From Balanoglossus misakiensis (lineage: Eukaryota; Hemichordata), in contig CM082577.2 in the NCBI GenBank assembly GCA_040954595.2, positions 20,522,001-20,586,000 of the forward strand: a DNA stretch of 64,000 bases, in the 5' to 3' direction. Position numbers and translations under genes: made by a program. This document shows positions 1-11,572 of this stretch, piece by piece (position 1 is the stretch's first letter; the number at the start of each line of letters is the position of its first letter). The notes under the pieces are model-generated. The model was not told where the DNA came from. It was given only the letters and a program-made list of their open reading frames with translations, and did no database searches.

Positions 1-189
1 AATTTTGTGGGTAACCGATCGACCTTCCATAGCTTATAAGGCAAGTGGGATAAAAAAATATGGTTTGTTTTGTTCTGCAAAAAGTGTTTTTAGAATTCAG
101 GCACTTTCAGAAAAGGAAGAAACGGACACTTGCGACAAAAATGTTATCCATCAGGCTACTCTTTAATGGAAAAGTTGGGGAAAAAAATG

Positions 190-309
190 AAGCCTACAGC
201 ACGTAGTATTCCCAGGCGGTCTCCCATCCAAGTACTAACTACGCCCAACACAGGTTTGCTTCGGTGATCAGACGAGAACCGGCTTATTCTACGTGGTATG
301 GCCGTAGGC
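190..309 (-). rRNA. 5S rRNA gene, left unit 1
   Basis: Complete 120-nt 5S. It starts GCCTACGGCC and ends CTGTAGGCTT, so the two ends pair as helix I, and the internal control region is present. One difference from the local consensus: C60T. Confidence 0.93.
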
Positions 310-568
310 GAAAGATGGTTGAATTTCTCCTACTATAAACCTGAATCCTACACCATTGAACACATAGCCCGACTTGGCTAATTTTGTGGGTAACCGATCG
401 ACCTTCCATAGCTTATAAGGCAAGTGGGATAAAAAAATATGGTTTGTTTTGTTCTGCAAAAAGTGTTTTTAGAATTCAGGCACTTTCAGAAAAGGAAGAA
501 ACGGACACTTGCGACAAAAATGTTATCCATCAGGCTACTCTTTAATGGAAAAGTTGGGGAAAAAAATG

Positions 569-688
569 AAGCCTACAGCACGTAGTATTCCCAGGCGGTC
601 TCCCATCCAAGTACTAACTACGCCCAACGCAGGTTTGCTTCGGTGATCAGACGAGAACCGGCTTATTCTACGTGGTATGGCCGTAGGC
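569..688 (-). rRNA. 5S rRNA gene, left unit 2
   Basis: Complete 120-nt copy matching the local consensus. Confidence 0.94.
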
Positions 689-945
689 GAAAGATGGTTG
701 AATTTCTCCTACTATAAACCTGAATCCTACACCATTGAACACATAGCCCGACTTGGCTAATTTTGTGGGTAACCGATCGACCTTCCATAGCTTATAAGGC
801 AAGTGGGATAAAAAAATATGGTTTGTTTTGTTCTGCAAAAAGTGTTTTTAGAATTCAGGCACTTTCAGAAAAGGAAGAAACGGACACTTGCGACAAAAAT
901 GTTATCCATCAGGCTACTCTTTAATGGAAAAGTTGGAAAAAAATA

Positions 946-1065
946 AAGCCTACAGCACGTAGTATTCCCAGGCGGTCTCCCATCCAAGTACTAACTACGC
1001 CCAACGCAGGTTTGCTTCGGTGATCAGACGAGAACCGGCTTATTCTACGTGGTATGGCCGTAGGC
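946..1065 (-). rRNA. 5S rRNA gene, left unit 3
   Basis: Complete consensus copy. The base just past the T of the 3' flank is changed (TTTA in place of TTCA, sense strand). Confidence 0.94.
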
Positions 1066-1313
1066 GAAAGATGGTTGAATTTCTCCTACTATAAACCTGA
1101 ATCCTACACCATTGAACACATAGCCCGACTTGGCTAATTTTGTGGGTAACCGATCGACCTTCCATAGCTTATAAGGCAAGTGGGATAAAAAAATATGGTT
1201 TGTTTTGTTCTGCAAAAAGTGTTTTTAGAATTCAGGCACTTTCAGAAAAGGAAGAAACGGACACTTGCGACAAAAATGTTATCCATCAGGCTACTCTTTA
1301 ATGGAAAAGTTGG

Positions 1314-1322
1314 AAAAAAATG
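1314..1322 (-). terminator. Pol III oligo-T terminator of 5S (representative)
   Basis: Directly after 5S nt 120, in sense, comes CA followed by seven Ts. A run of at least four Ts just past the mature end is the usual RNA polymerase III stop. T-run length varies from about six to nine among units. Confidence 0.8.
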
Positions 1323-1442
1323 AAGCCTACAGCACGTAGTATTCCCAGGCGGTCTCCCATCCAAGTACTAACTACGCCCAACGCAGGTTTGCTTCGGTGA
1401 TCAGACGAGAACCGGCTTATTCTACGTGGTATGGCCGTAGGC
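1323..1442 (-). rRNA. 5S rRNA gene, left unit 4
   Basis: Complete consensus copy. Confidence 0.94.
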
Positions 1443-1460
1443 GAAAGATGGTTGAATTTC

Positions 1461-1475
1461 TCCTACTATAAACCT
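1461..1475 (-). promoter_or_regulatory. TATA-like element upstream of a 5S gene (representative)
   Basis: In sense orientation the motif TTTATAGTAGGAG lies with its TATA about 28 nt before the 5S start. It recurs at the same place in nearly every unit on both arms. Position near -28 matches upstream TATA-like elements described for several animal 5S genes. Its function here is inferred. Confidence 0.5.
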
Positions 1476-1700
1476 GAATCCTACACCATTGAACACATAG
1501 CCCGACTTGGCTAATTTTGTGGGTAACCGATCGACCTTCCATAGCTTATAAGGCAAGTGGGATAAAAAAATATGGTTTGTTTTGTTCTGCAAAAAGTGGT
1601 TTTAGAATTCAGGCACTTTCAGAAAAGTAAGAAACGGACACTTGCGACGAAAATGTTATCCATCAGGCTACTCTTTAATGGAAAAGTTGGGAAAAAAATG

Positions 1701-1820
1701 AAGCCTACAGCACGTAGTATTCCCAGGCGGTCTCCCATCCAAGTACTAACTACGCCCAACGCAGGTTTGCTTCGGTGATCAGACGAGAACCGGCTTATTC
1801 TACGTGGTATGGCCGTAGGC
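1701..1820 (-). rRNA. 5S rRNA gene, left unit 5
   Basis: Complete consensus copy. Confidence 0.94.
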
Positions 1821-2078
1821 GAAAGATGGTTGAATTTCTCCTACTATAAACCTGAATCCTACACCATTGAACACATAGCCCGACTTGGCTAATTTTGTGG
1901 GTAACCGATCGACCTTCCATAGATTATAAGGCAAGTGGGATAAAAAAATATGGTTTGTTTTGTTCTGCAAAAAGTGTTTTTAGAATTTAGGCACTTTCAA
2001 AAAAGGAAGAAACGGACACTTGCGACAAAAATGTTATCCATCAGGCTACTCTTTAATGGAAAAGTTGGGAAAAAAATG

Positions 2079-2198
2079 AAGCCTACAGCACGTAGTATTC
2101 CCAGGCGGTCTCCCATCCAAGTACTAACTACGCCCAACGCAGGTTTGCTTCGGTGATCAGACGAGAACCGGCTTATTCTACGTGGTATGGCCGTAGGC
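2079..2198 (-). rRNA. 5S rRNA gene, left unit 6
   Basis: Complete consensus copy. Confidence 0.94.
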
Positions 2199-2457
2199 GA
2201 AAGATGGTTGAATTTCTCCTACTATAAACCTGAATCCTACACCATTGAACACATAGCCCGACTTGGCTAATTTTTGTGGGAAACCGATCGACCTTCAATA
2301 GCTTATAAAGCAAGTGGGATAAAAAATATGGTTTGTTTTGTTCTGCAAAAAGTGTTTTTAGAATTCAGGCACTTTCAGAAAAGGAAGAAACGGACACTTG
2401 CGACAAAAATGTTATCCATCAGGCTACTCTTTAATGGAAAAGTTGAAAAAAAAAATG

Positions 2458-2577
2458 AAGCCTACAGCACGTTGTATTCCCAGGCGGTCTCCCATCCAAG
2501 TACTAACTACGCCCAACGCAGGTTTGCTTCGGTGATCAGACGAGAACCGGCTTATTCTACGTGGTATGGCCGTAGGC
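2458..2577 (-). rRNA. 5S rRNA gene, left unit 7
   Basis: Complete copy with T105A, a change shared with the interrupted genes at 3213 and 24379. Confidence 0.92.
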
Positions 2578-2835
2578 GAAAGATGGTTGAATTTCTCCTA
2601 CTATAAACCTGAATCCTACACCATTGAACACATAGTCCGACTTGGCTAATTTTTGTGGGTAACCGATCGACCTTCCATAGCTTATAAGGCAAGTGGGATC
2701 AAAAAATATGGTTGCTTTGTTCTGCAAAAAGTGGTTTTAGAATTCAGGCACTTTCAGAAAAGGAAGAAACGGACACTTGCGACAAAAATGTTATCCATCA
2801 GGCTACTCTTTAATGGAAAAGTTGGGAAAAAAATG

Positions 2836-2955
2836 AAGCCTACAGCACGTAGTATTCCCAGGCGGTCTCCCATCCAAGTACTCACTACGCCCAACGCAGG
2901 TTTGCTTCGGTGATCAGACGAGAACCGGCTTATTCTACGTGGTATGGCCGTAGGC
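2836..2955 (-). rRNA. 5S rRNA gene, left unit 8
   Basis: Complete copy with T73G. Confidence 0.92.
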
Positions 2956-3212
2956 GAAAGATGGTTGAATTTCTCCTACTATAAACCTGAATCCTACACC
3001 ATTGAACACATAGCCCGACTTGGCTAATTTTTGTGGGAAACCGATCGACCTTCAATAGCTTATAAAGCAAGTGGGATAAAAAATATGGTTTGTTTTGTTC
3101 TGCAAAAAGTGTTTTTAGAATTCAGGCACTTTCAGAAAAGGAAGAAACGGACACTTGCGACAAAAATGTTATCCATCAGGCTACTCTTTAATGGAAAAGT
3201 TGGAAAAAAATG

Positions 3213-3308
3213 AAGCCTACAGCACGTTGTATTCCCAGGCGGTCTCCCATCCAAGTACTAACTACGCCCAACGCAGGTTTGCTTCGGTGATCAGACGAGA
3301 ACCGGCTT
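3213..3308 (-). pseudogene. 5S rRNA gene interrupted by retrotransposon copy 1 (nt 25-120)
   Basis: Only nt 25-120 remain. At nt 25 the 5S sequence runs straight into the A-tail of the element (T-run on the plus strand at 3307-3314). The internal promoter (nt 50-97) survives but the 5' strand of helix I is lost. Carries T105A. Confidence 0.93.
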
Positions 3309-3708
3309 TTTTTTATCTTTTATTAAAAAGGACAGGCCCACTGGCTTGCCCTGTTAAAAATAATTTGTACATTACAAGAAGTTTGTAATTACAGTCATAG
3401 ATTCATTTTAAATAATGCCATAAATTCTCAACATGTTACACTACTATTGCAAATCATTACAATATTGATGAAAAATCATACACTGGAATGAATGCATGTG
3501 TAATCAAATCATTCAACATAAACAATCTTTAAATTCACAATATTGCATTACAGCATTCCATCATTTATGTAAGTCCTACTCCAATCTGTCATAGAATTGT
3601 GACATACAATTTAATTACAGGAATAATTACCAGTAAAAAAAGATGGTATGTAACACCAGAGGGCGCCAGGTTCAACTGAAGGCGACAACATAGACAAAAA
3701 GACTGTTT
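3309..3708 (-). other. 3' UTR and A-tail of copy 1
   Basis: About 400 bp with no usable frame. In sense it ends with a GC-rich segment (around 3331-3355, GGGCAAGCC...GGGCCTG) able to form short stems, then AATAAA, GAT and a short A-run. The same tail is kept in copies 3, 4 and 5, so it is a likely recognition region for the element's reverse transcriptase. That role is inference. Confidence 0.7.
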
Positions 3709-6700
3709 AAAATTGAACGTAAAGTCAAAATCTTTTACCGTTACAAGTACATTGTTTTGTTCAAAGATGCTTTCAAATAGCGCAACATCATCACTTACTT
3801 TGCACCTGTTATATTCAAAAGTGATTTTCTGTTTTAATTTGTACTTAAAGAACTTGATCAAGTCGATTTTCCGAGTACAACGCTTGTATGCTAATCTTCT
3901 ACTATGAATTGTATAACGTGCAAGTGACAATAAAATATTGATCATCGTGTACTCGTACTTGTCATTCTTGACAGGATAACCAAATAACATCATTAGAATT
4001 CTATCTGTTGTGTTAAACTTATTTACACTACAGGCACTGTAGATATACTCAAAAACAAGTTGCCACAATGATTGAATTGTCTGGCAGCACACAAACAAAT
4101 GATACACGTCTTCGGGGGAAAATGTGCAGAAGTCACAAGTCGGACTGAGGATTTTACCTGCTTTGTAAAGACGAAGATTACTAAAAACAGCGTTGTGACA
4201 AATGAGATAGTCCAGATCACCCAGGTAATTATCCTTGAAATTTGTGTAAATAATTGGCCAAACCTTACTAAAATCAAAGTTTGGCAGGTGGAAGAGCCAA
4301 TACTGAACACCCGTGGGCACTGTTTTTCTCAGATGCCGAGCTATTGTAGGAATGTGTCTAACCTTAAGAGAATGGAAAGGAACACGTTGATCAAGAGCAT
4401 TAACAATAAAGAGAGACGGTTTTTCGTCCACTTTGTTATAATCTTTGTAATTATTCTGCAGAATATCATGCCACTTTTGAGGAATTGAATTGAGGATAAT
4501 ATGGTACTGCTTCTCAACAGTATTGCTTATGGGAGTGTCAGGATGTGCCAATGAAACCATGTCACCAATTGCATCAACAGGTAGGAACCCAGGAATGACC
4601 TCGTATAACAAATCCCTGATTTTGACAATGCCAGCTGAACTGAAAAGCTTTATAATCGCCAGGGGGCACCCTTCAACACTTGTAATGAATGGGTTATGAA
4701 AGATGGGTTCATTGATAATTTCATCGTAGGAAACTGGTTGTGCACGTGAATACTTGAAAAGATGCGACCAAGACTGAATTAATTCCCTGTAGAAATTAGA
4801 ACACTGACGTAAGTTGGTAGGATAAAGTAACATTTTAAAAGTGTCAACACCACAATTGAGATCGAGATACTTATTTAAGTTGTAGGTGAAAAACAGCTTG
4901 AATTTGTGAACATAATCTTTATCCAGCAATTTACACAACCACTTGAGACGAAGTGCATGCACTTTGTCTTGAATATTTGTGACTTTAAGTCCCCCATCTT
5001 GAATGTCAGAAGTGATGACATCATATTTCACCCTGTGGTGACCTTTGCTCCAAAAGAAATTACAGATGTGCTCATTCAAAATTGGTATGTGTTGCTGAGG
5101 CAAAGAAACAACAGATGCCCGGTACCAAAGAGTAGACGTAACAAGGGAGTTGATAATGAGGGTTTTCCCTTTGTAGGACAATTTACGAAATGACCAAGAT
5201 TTCAGAATTCTACAGATTTTTGGAATGCGCTGAGCCCAATTGAAATCATCAGCAACTGATTTGTCATGACTCAACATGACACCAAGAATGACCATGCCAT
5301 CCGGTTGAAGCTTGACAGGTAAGGGGCAGTCAGTACGCCCTCTATTGTTTCCTATCCACATCAATGCACTTTTGTTCAAATTAACCTTTGACCCAGAAGC
5401 TTTACCGTAATCACAAAATACCTGATACGCTTCGCGGATAGAATGGTCATCACTAACGGTAAGTGTGGTATCATCAGCATGTTGATAAACTAAGGAAGAT
5501 ACAGTACTGCCAGGAATTTGAATACCATGAATGATGTGGTTACGCTGAATAGCGGCATTTAGTGGCTCAGCCGACAGCACGTACAACATCGCTGACAGCG
5601 GGCACCCTTGTCTGACACTTCGTTTAATTAACACCGAGTCAGACAAAAGCCCGTTAATTTTTACATTACTCATAACCTGGTTGTACAGTATGGAAATCCA
5701 TTTAACAAAATTGTCACCGAACCTGAACGCCCTCAGTGTGTTAAGCAGATACTTGTGATCAACACGATCAAAGGCTTTCATCTGATCAAATTTCAGAATA
5801 GCACCTGGACAGTTACTGGACTCAACATGATGAATGAGATCTCTCATACAGAAAACATTGTCCACAATGTCACGACCTGGGACACAGCAAGTTTGATCCG
5901 GGCTGACAATTGAGGGCATAATTCTATTGAGCCTTATGGCAAGTGTTTTAGCAAGAATTTTGTAATCACAGTTGAGGAGGGTTATAGGGCGCCAATGTTT
6001 AATGTAACGGGGGTCACTGTCTGCTTTAGGGATTAAAGAAATAAGACCAGTTTTCCACTCATCGGGGAGAATGTTATTGGAGAAAATACAGTTGAAAATG
6101 TCAAGCAAATCCTCTTTGATATCTTACCAAAAGTGAAGATAAAATTCGTACGGTAAACCCTCAGCGCCTGGGCTTTTATTATGAATACATTTAGAGAGGG
6201 CAAAGGTCACCTCTTCTACCGAAAACTCTGAATCGGCGGCAGCGCACTCCTCATCAGAAACAGTATTTGTGATGTAACCAAGGAAACTATTTTGAAGTGC
6301 AAGATCACAAGGCTCATTGTTATAAAGCTTAGAGTAAAATGTATGAGCTTCTGAGATTATATCAGTAATGTCAGTGAGAATTTCATTGTTGTCAGTAATT
6401 AGTGATTTGATGCATTTTCTTTCCTGCTTAGACTTTTCTAGGTTAAAGAAAAACCGAGTGGATTTCTCACCCTCCTCATACCACTGGATCTTAGAACGGA
6501 TTAAGGCCCCCTGGGTTTCTAAGGAAATAATGTTGTCAAGGTCTTCCTGAATGATATGTGCATTAGTAAGATCATAGTCGGTGAAACGGTTAGCTTTGTT
6601 AAGTTCCCATTTTAGTTTTTTCTCTAAGGTTTTCTTCAAGTGGCGCCTCAATTTTGCCTGCTGTTTTGCATACTTCTGGGAATATCTACGAATATTATGT

Positions 6701-7059
6701 TTTAAACACCCCCACCACTGAATTTTATTACTTGTATAATTGAGGTCAAATTTAGACTTTTTAATGATATCCAAAATATTATTGACATAAACTTCATCCC
6801 TCAAGAGATTTTTATTGAGAGCCCAGACTCCCGGACCACGAGGCGAGTTATGGAAATTGAATTTGAACTGGATAAGTTCATGGTCGCTATAGGAAAAATG
6901 CATGATATGAGAACTTTGACACATGTGGACAATGCTTTCATGTATGAGAGCATAATCAATGCGACTCTGCTGGAGATTGGCATGCAGATACCGTTGCCAA
7001 GTACTTTCTGTGTGATGAAATTCAGCAAATGCTTACGAGAAGAATCAAAATGGTTTAAA
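3589..7059 (-). pseudogene. ORF2 of copy 1, main part (EN C-terminus, RT, CCHC), broken
   Basis: Two segments are colinear with intact ORF2: 6924-6124 (end of the endonuclease, with SDHEL, plus the linker and start of RT) and 6108-3589 (RT fingers and palm, then C-terminal region). They are in the same frame, separated by one nonsense codon (GAA to TAA, 6124-6126). RT motifs are visible: FDQMKAFDRVDH, RQGCPLSAML, QHADDTT, and a C-terminal Cys/His cluster CDFCTF..EDVYHLFVCC. A 1-bp deletion at the normal stop extends the frame to 3589. A deletion of about 44 bp near 7007 breaks the frame between the endonuclease halves. Confidence 0.9.
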
Positions 7060-7063
7060 ACAG

Positions 7064-7806
7064 TGTTACGCAGGAGAAGTTTGCTGTTGTTTTGTGACCA
7101 GGTGTGTTTTCGCTTACTTTCGTAATTTGAATATTTGCGTGACCAGGTGTGGTGCATTCATTATTTTCCCCATATAAAAAGCCCGCACGTTGTGTTGCGG
7201 CGTAGCTACTAATTTGGACTTGCCCGTGTGAGATGTTCTGTTCCTCGCCGGCTTGGAAGCTGTGCTGTATTTCATGCTGCCCTGGTCTGGAAACCGCGCC
7301 CAGAAGCTGTGTTGTATTTCATGCTGTCCTGGTCTGGAAACCGCGCCCAGAAGCCATGTTGTTTCATGCTGTCCTGGTCTGGAAGCCGCGCCCATAAGTC
7401 GTGCTACCTCATGGGGAATTCGTCCGAAAGCCGTGCCGTCTACCGGGGAATTGTGCCAGAACGCTACTCGGACTGAACGTCGCTGTTGGGACTGCCGTGG
7501 TGCTGGTCGCGTTCGTCGTGCGCTACAGAACCTTGGACTTTAGTCTTTCATTTCCCACACCTGGTCACATTTAAGGTAGTCATTTATTTTGTGTGTTTTT
7601 TCCCAGTGTACGATCTTTTTTATATTTACCAATGTTTAGTTGTAGTAATTAAAAGTTTCCATAAGCAAGGAAATAACGTGTTGTGTGCCTATTGTTGACC
7701 GTCTTTGTTGCGTGCTGCGCTGGTTGGTTCACCAAAAGCGAGCCATTCAGTAAGTCTATTTGCTCACTGCCCTGTTTCGGAACTGAACGGCCAACGTGCC
7801 GTAACA
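7064..7806 (+). mobile_element. Solo LTR (probable Ty3/Gypsy-type) inside copy 1 ORF2
   Basis: This 743-bp segment interrupts sequence that is continuous in copies 2, 3 and 5. It starts TGTTACGCAGG and ends GTGCCGTAACA, so it has TG...CA ends with the inverted repeat TGTTACG. The flanks are ACAG (7060-7063) and ACAC (7807-7810), a 4-bp duplication with one mismatch, and removing LTR plus one flank restores the retroelement sequence. On the plus strand TATAAAAA lies at about 7173 and ATTAAAAG at about 7648. No internal retroviral-type genes are present. Assignment to Ty3/Gypsy rests on terminal sequence and duplication size only. Confidence 0.72.
7256..7390 (+). repeat. Tandem repeat of about 46 bp, 3 copies, within the solo LTR
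   Basis: The segment ATTTCATGCTG.CCTGGTCTGGAA.CCGCGCCCA is repeated three times with few changes, the third slightly shorter. A degenerate partial copy follows to about 7415. It lies downstream of the TATA box, so within the transcribed part of the LTR if the element is read on the plus strand. Confidence 0.8.
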
Positions 7807-7810
7807 ACAC

Positions 7811-8324
7811 TATTGGCATGATCAATGCAAGGATTAATTTTAGTATTGAAATCACCTATAACAACATGCACGTAATCATCGAGAAAAAAATGAGAAAGAT
7901 CCTTCCAAAACTGCGTACGGAGATGAGATTGATTAGGAGAGTAAATGTTGATAATATTAATATTGTGGTGAGAAACCTGAATTTGTATGGAAATAATTCT
8001 TCCAGCAGAGTGGCATCGATGACCAAGAATTTTGACCTCTGACCGTTTTCTCACAAGTATTGCTACCCCTCTCCTCCTTGCAGGATCTGTACAATTATTA
8101 TAAAAGAAATGAAAATCTGGAGCAATTTTGTTATGAATGTGGAGAGCGATGTGATTGTCCCAGAAGGTCTCCTGAAAACAGATGATGTCATGATGGCTAT
8201 TGTTACAGAATTGCAGAACACGATCAAATGTTTGTAACTCAGAAAGACCATTAGCGTTAACTGAACTTATAAGAACCATGGTGACAACCAGGAGGAGAGG
8301 GCAGATGTTAAAGGTACAATCCAT
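7811..8324 (-). pseudogene. ORF2 N-terminus of copy 1 (APE endonuclease half), cut by LTR
   Basis: Starts MDCTFNICPLLL two bases after the ORF1 stop (TAA-CA-ATG). Endonuclease signatures SVNANGL, CFQET, NIYSPN and GDFNT are in place. The frame is cut at about residue 170 by the solo LTR. This is the type-B N-terminus (SELQTFDRVLQFCNN), as in copy 3. Confidence 0.9.
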
Positions 8325-8326
8325 TG

Positions 8327-9559
8327 TTACTTACTAGTACATTTTTGTTTATCCTTATCCTTTTTTGGCTTTTTCCGATCCACTAAATTTGGTGTAAAAC
8401 GTTTTTTCGGTCTGCCTGTGTTGCTGGGTTGAAGCTCAGTGTCTTTAGAGTTAGTGTCTTCCGGTTGGCGACGTTTAATTTGACAGTTTGCAATTGCCGT
8501 TTCATCAATGTCCATTTCGCTATTTTCAAGACTTGGGTCTAACTGTTCAACGCGTTCTGCTCCTGATGTTTGATCTTCTGAATTATCCTCTTCTTGATCT
8601 TGCCGTTGCTCATCCACTGGTGTTTGCTGTTCTTCAGCTTGATCTTGCAGCTGCTCATTCTCTGTTGTTTGTTGTTCCCGTACCTGCTCCTCGACCGATG
8701 TATTCCCGTCGGTATCAGTGACATTTTGTTCGTTATCAGTTATCATCTCCTGTACATAATTGTTGACAATTTCATCGACTCCGCCATCACCATAAACTAT
8801 GACAGGACAATCGTTGACTTTGTGTCCACGACGGTGACACCGATAGCACGTTACGTTGGAACACGATCGCTCCAAGTGGCCCATTTCGCCGCACCGTTTG
8901 CATTGGTAATTTGGGCACGAATAAATTAAATGCGAGTCATCTAAACAGTGATTACACACTTTGTGTTGATTTGTGTGTAAAAGGCGTACATAACAACCAT
9001 TCGGTTAAAATTTTACCGAGTACGGTAAGGATTTGACCGCTGCGGGTATTTCGATTTTAACAAAGCGAGTGCCTGTCTCAACTTCGGGTTCTTCTTCAAA
9101 ATGTTTTCTTATCACCGGACCACGAATAACGCAACCAAAACTCTCGAGCTTGGCAATAATGTCATCGTCAGAGGTGTAAGGGGGAACACCGATGAAAGAA
9201 ACTGTTAGCAGATTCCTTACCAAGCCTTGAACTTCGACGGGACTACCGTCAATTGCAAAGCCATCAGTCAGTAAAGTGTCAACATCGGCTTCCGACGCCA
9301 CAGTAATCTGCCACGCACTGTTGATCTTGACACAGGCAAAAACACTTCCTTCTCCTAGAATTTCTTTTATCGCACGAATCAGATTTACTGCTGAATAATC
9401 TTCGTCACTGACAGATATCGTATTTTCTTTGGCAGATTTCCTTGAAGACGGACGACATAATGGTATGCGTTTAGCAGCCGAAGACGAGCCAGGCAGGGCA
9501 GCCATATTGGCAACGGACTGCCGGGTGACGTGGCAAAAAACGGGAAGATTCGAAAACAC
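8327..9559 (-). pseudogene. ORF1 of copy 1 (type B Gag-like protein), one nonsense codon
   Basis: Colinear with the intact copy 3 ORF1. The N-terminal half (9559-9005) ends SLPYSVKF at a GAA-to-TAA change (9005-9007). The rest (to 8327) has three CCHC knuckles (CNHCLDDSHLIYSC, CKRCGEMGHLERSC, CYRCHRRGHKVNDC), an acidic Gln-rich stretch and a basic C-terminus ending KCTSK. The start is either Met at 9559 or the inner MAALPG Met at 9505. The inner one is also present in the type-A copies and is the better candidate. Confidence 0.88.
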
Positions 9560-9660
9560 AACAAATCTTCAAAATACCTCGGAAATTTGTCCAAATAACA
9601 CTTATACCAACACCAGTATATCCAAAAGCGTAAGTATTCAGTCCGGATGGCACCAAATCG

Positions 9661-9690
9661 GTCAGATTAACAACGATTTTACCATTACAA
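9661..9690. other. Fusion junction between copy 2 ORF2 tail and copy 1 5' UTR
   Basis: On the minus strand the ORF2 tail of copy 2 (…QNNVLVMVK) changes at about 9676 into the 5' UTR of copy 1 through the short shared stretch CGATT. There is no 3' UTR, A-tail or 5S sequence between them. The same junction occurs on the plus strand near 44130. Confidence 0.85.
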
Positions 9691-11572
9691 GTACATTGTT
9701 TTGTGCAAAGATGCTTTCAAATAGCGCAACAATATCACCGGCTTTGTACCTGTTATATTCAAAAGTGATTTTCTGTTTTAATTTGTACTTAAAGAACTTG
9801 ATCAAGTCGATTTTCCGAGTACAACGCTTGTATGCTAATCTTCTACTATGAATTGTATAACGTGAAAGTGACAATTAAATATTGATCAGCGTGTACTCGT
9901 ACTTGTCATCCTTGACAGGATAACCAAATAACATCATTAGAATTCTATCTCTGTGTTAAACTTATTTACACTACAGGCACTGTAGATATACTCAAAAACA
10001 AGTTGCCACAATGATTGAATTGTCTGGCAGCACACAAACAAATGATACACGTCTTCGGGAAAAATGTGCAGAAGTCACAAGTCGGACTGAGGATTTTGCC
10101 TGCTTTATAAAGACGAAGATTACTAAAAACAGCGTTGTGACAAATGAGATAATCCAGATCACCCAGGTAATTATCCTTGAAATTTGTGTAAACAATTGGC
10201 CAAACCTTACTAAAATCAAAGTTTGGCAGGTGGAAGAGCCAATACTGAACACCCGTGGGCACTGTTTTTCTCAGATGCCGAGCTATTGTAGTAATGTGTC
10301 TAACCTTAAGAGAATGGAAAGGAACACGTTGATCATGAGTATTAACAATAAAGAGAGACGGGTTTTTGTCCACTTTGTTATAATCTTTGTGATTACCCTG
10401 CAGAATATCATGCCACTTTTGAGGAATTGAATTGAGGATAATTTGGTACTGATTCTCAACAGTATTGCTTGTGGGAGTGTAGGGATGGGCCAATGAAACC
10501 ATGTCAACAATTGCATCAACAGGTAGGAACCCAGGAATGACCTCGTATAACAAATCCCTGATTTTGACAATGCCAGCTGAACTGAAAAGCTTTATAATCG
10601 CCAGGGGGCGCCCTTCAACACTTGTAATGAATGGGTTATGAAAGATGGGTTCATTGATAATTTCATCGTAGGAAACTGGTTGTGCACGAAAATACTTGAA
10701 AAGATGCGACCAAGACTGAAACAATTCCCTGTAGAATGTAGAACACTGACGTAATTTGGTAGGATATAAAAGTAACATTTTAAAAGTGTCAACACCACAA
10801 TTGAGATCGAGATACTTATTTAAGTTGTAGGTGAAAAACAGCTTGAATTTGTGAACATAATCTTTATCCAGCAATTTACACAACCACTTGAGACGAAGTG
10901 CATGCACTTTGTCTTGAATATTTGTGACTTTAAGTCCCCCATCTTGAATGTCAGAAGTGATGACATCATATTTCACCCTGTGATGACCTTTGCTCCAGAA
11001 GAAATTACAGATGTGCTCATTCAAAATGTGTATGTGTTGCTGAGGCAAAGAAACAACAGATGCCCGGTACCACAGAGTAGACGTAACAAGGGAGTTGATA
11101 ATGAGGGTTTTCCCTTTGTAGGACAATTTACGAAATGACCAAGATTTCAGAATTCTACAGATTTTTGAAATGCGCTGCGCCCAATTGAAATCATCAGCAA
11201 CTGATTTGTCATGACTCAACATGACACCAAGAATGACCATGCCATCCGGTTGAAGCTTGACAGGTAAGGGGCAGTCAGTACGCCCTCTATTGTTTCCTAT
11301 CCACATCAATGCACTTTTGTTCAAATTAACTTTTGACCCAGAAACTTTACCATAATCACAAAAGACCTGATACGCTTCGCGGATAGAATGGTCATCGCTA
11401 ACGGTAAGTGTGGTATCATCAGCATGTTGATAAACTAAGGAAGATACAGTACTGCCAGGAATTTGAATACCATGAATGATGTGGTTACGCTGAATAGCGG
11501 CATTTAGAGGCTCAGCCGACAGCACGTACAACATTGCTGACAGCGGGCACCCTTGTCTGACACTTCGTTTAA
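9677..11572 (-). pseudogene. ORF2 of copy 2, C-terminal part (RT palm to C-terminus), frameshifted
   Basis: Resumes after the insertion at RSVRQGCPLSAML and contains QHADDTT. Near 10052 a run of six As (plus strand) in copy 3 is five here, changing the frame at the Cys/His cluster (CDFCTFFP then KTC...). A second small change near 9953 precedes the last segment ending VMVK at the junction with copy 1. The A-run frameshift is shared with copy 5. Confidence 0.88.

Larger units (their letters stand above)
1..3308 (-). repeat. 5S rDNA tandem array, left arm
   Basis: Eight complete and one interrupted 5S gene lie head to tail on the minus strand at a period of about 377-379 bp. Each unit has a 120-bp gene and a spacer of about 257 bp. 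In the sense direction a T-run follows each gene and a TATA-like element lies about 28 bp upstream. Units are nearly identical, differing mostly in homopolymer length, as expected under concerted evolution. The window begins inside a spacer (1-189). The short open frames that recur once per unit are by-products of the repeat and are not genes. Confidence 0.97.
3309..9676 (-). mobile_element. 5S-targeted non-LTR retrotransposon, copy 1 (ORF1 type B, decayed)
   Basis: Reading along the minus strand: 5' UTR (about 9676-9560), ORF1 (9505/9559-8327), ORF2 (8324 to about 3710), then a 3' UTR with AATAAA near 3324 and an A-tail joined to 5S nt 25. It lacks only about 25 bp of 5' end relative to copy 3 and is fused there to the ORF2 tail of copy 2. 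Decay: a nonsense codon in ORF1 (9005-9007), a solo LTR in ORF2 (7064-7806), a deletion of about 44 bp in ORF2 near 7007, a nonsense codon at 6124-6126, and loss of the ORF2 stop by a 1-bp deletion. It cannot be autonomous. Confidence 0.93.

Noticed and set aside
1572-3388. Recurring 60-110 codon frames (MVCFVLQKV...) in each 5S unit
   Set aside because: They read through 5S spacer and the antisense of the 5S gene, repeat once per unit, and vary with homopolymer length. Not genes.
4023-5193. Plus-strand frames opposite ORF2 (also 10011-11138, 17988-19121)
   Set aside because: Antisense shadows of ORF2 that recur identically in every copy.
7114-7543. Overlapping frames of 80-96 codons within the solo LTR
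   Set aside because: They come from the 46-bp tandem repeat being open in several frames on both strands. No domain.
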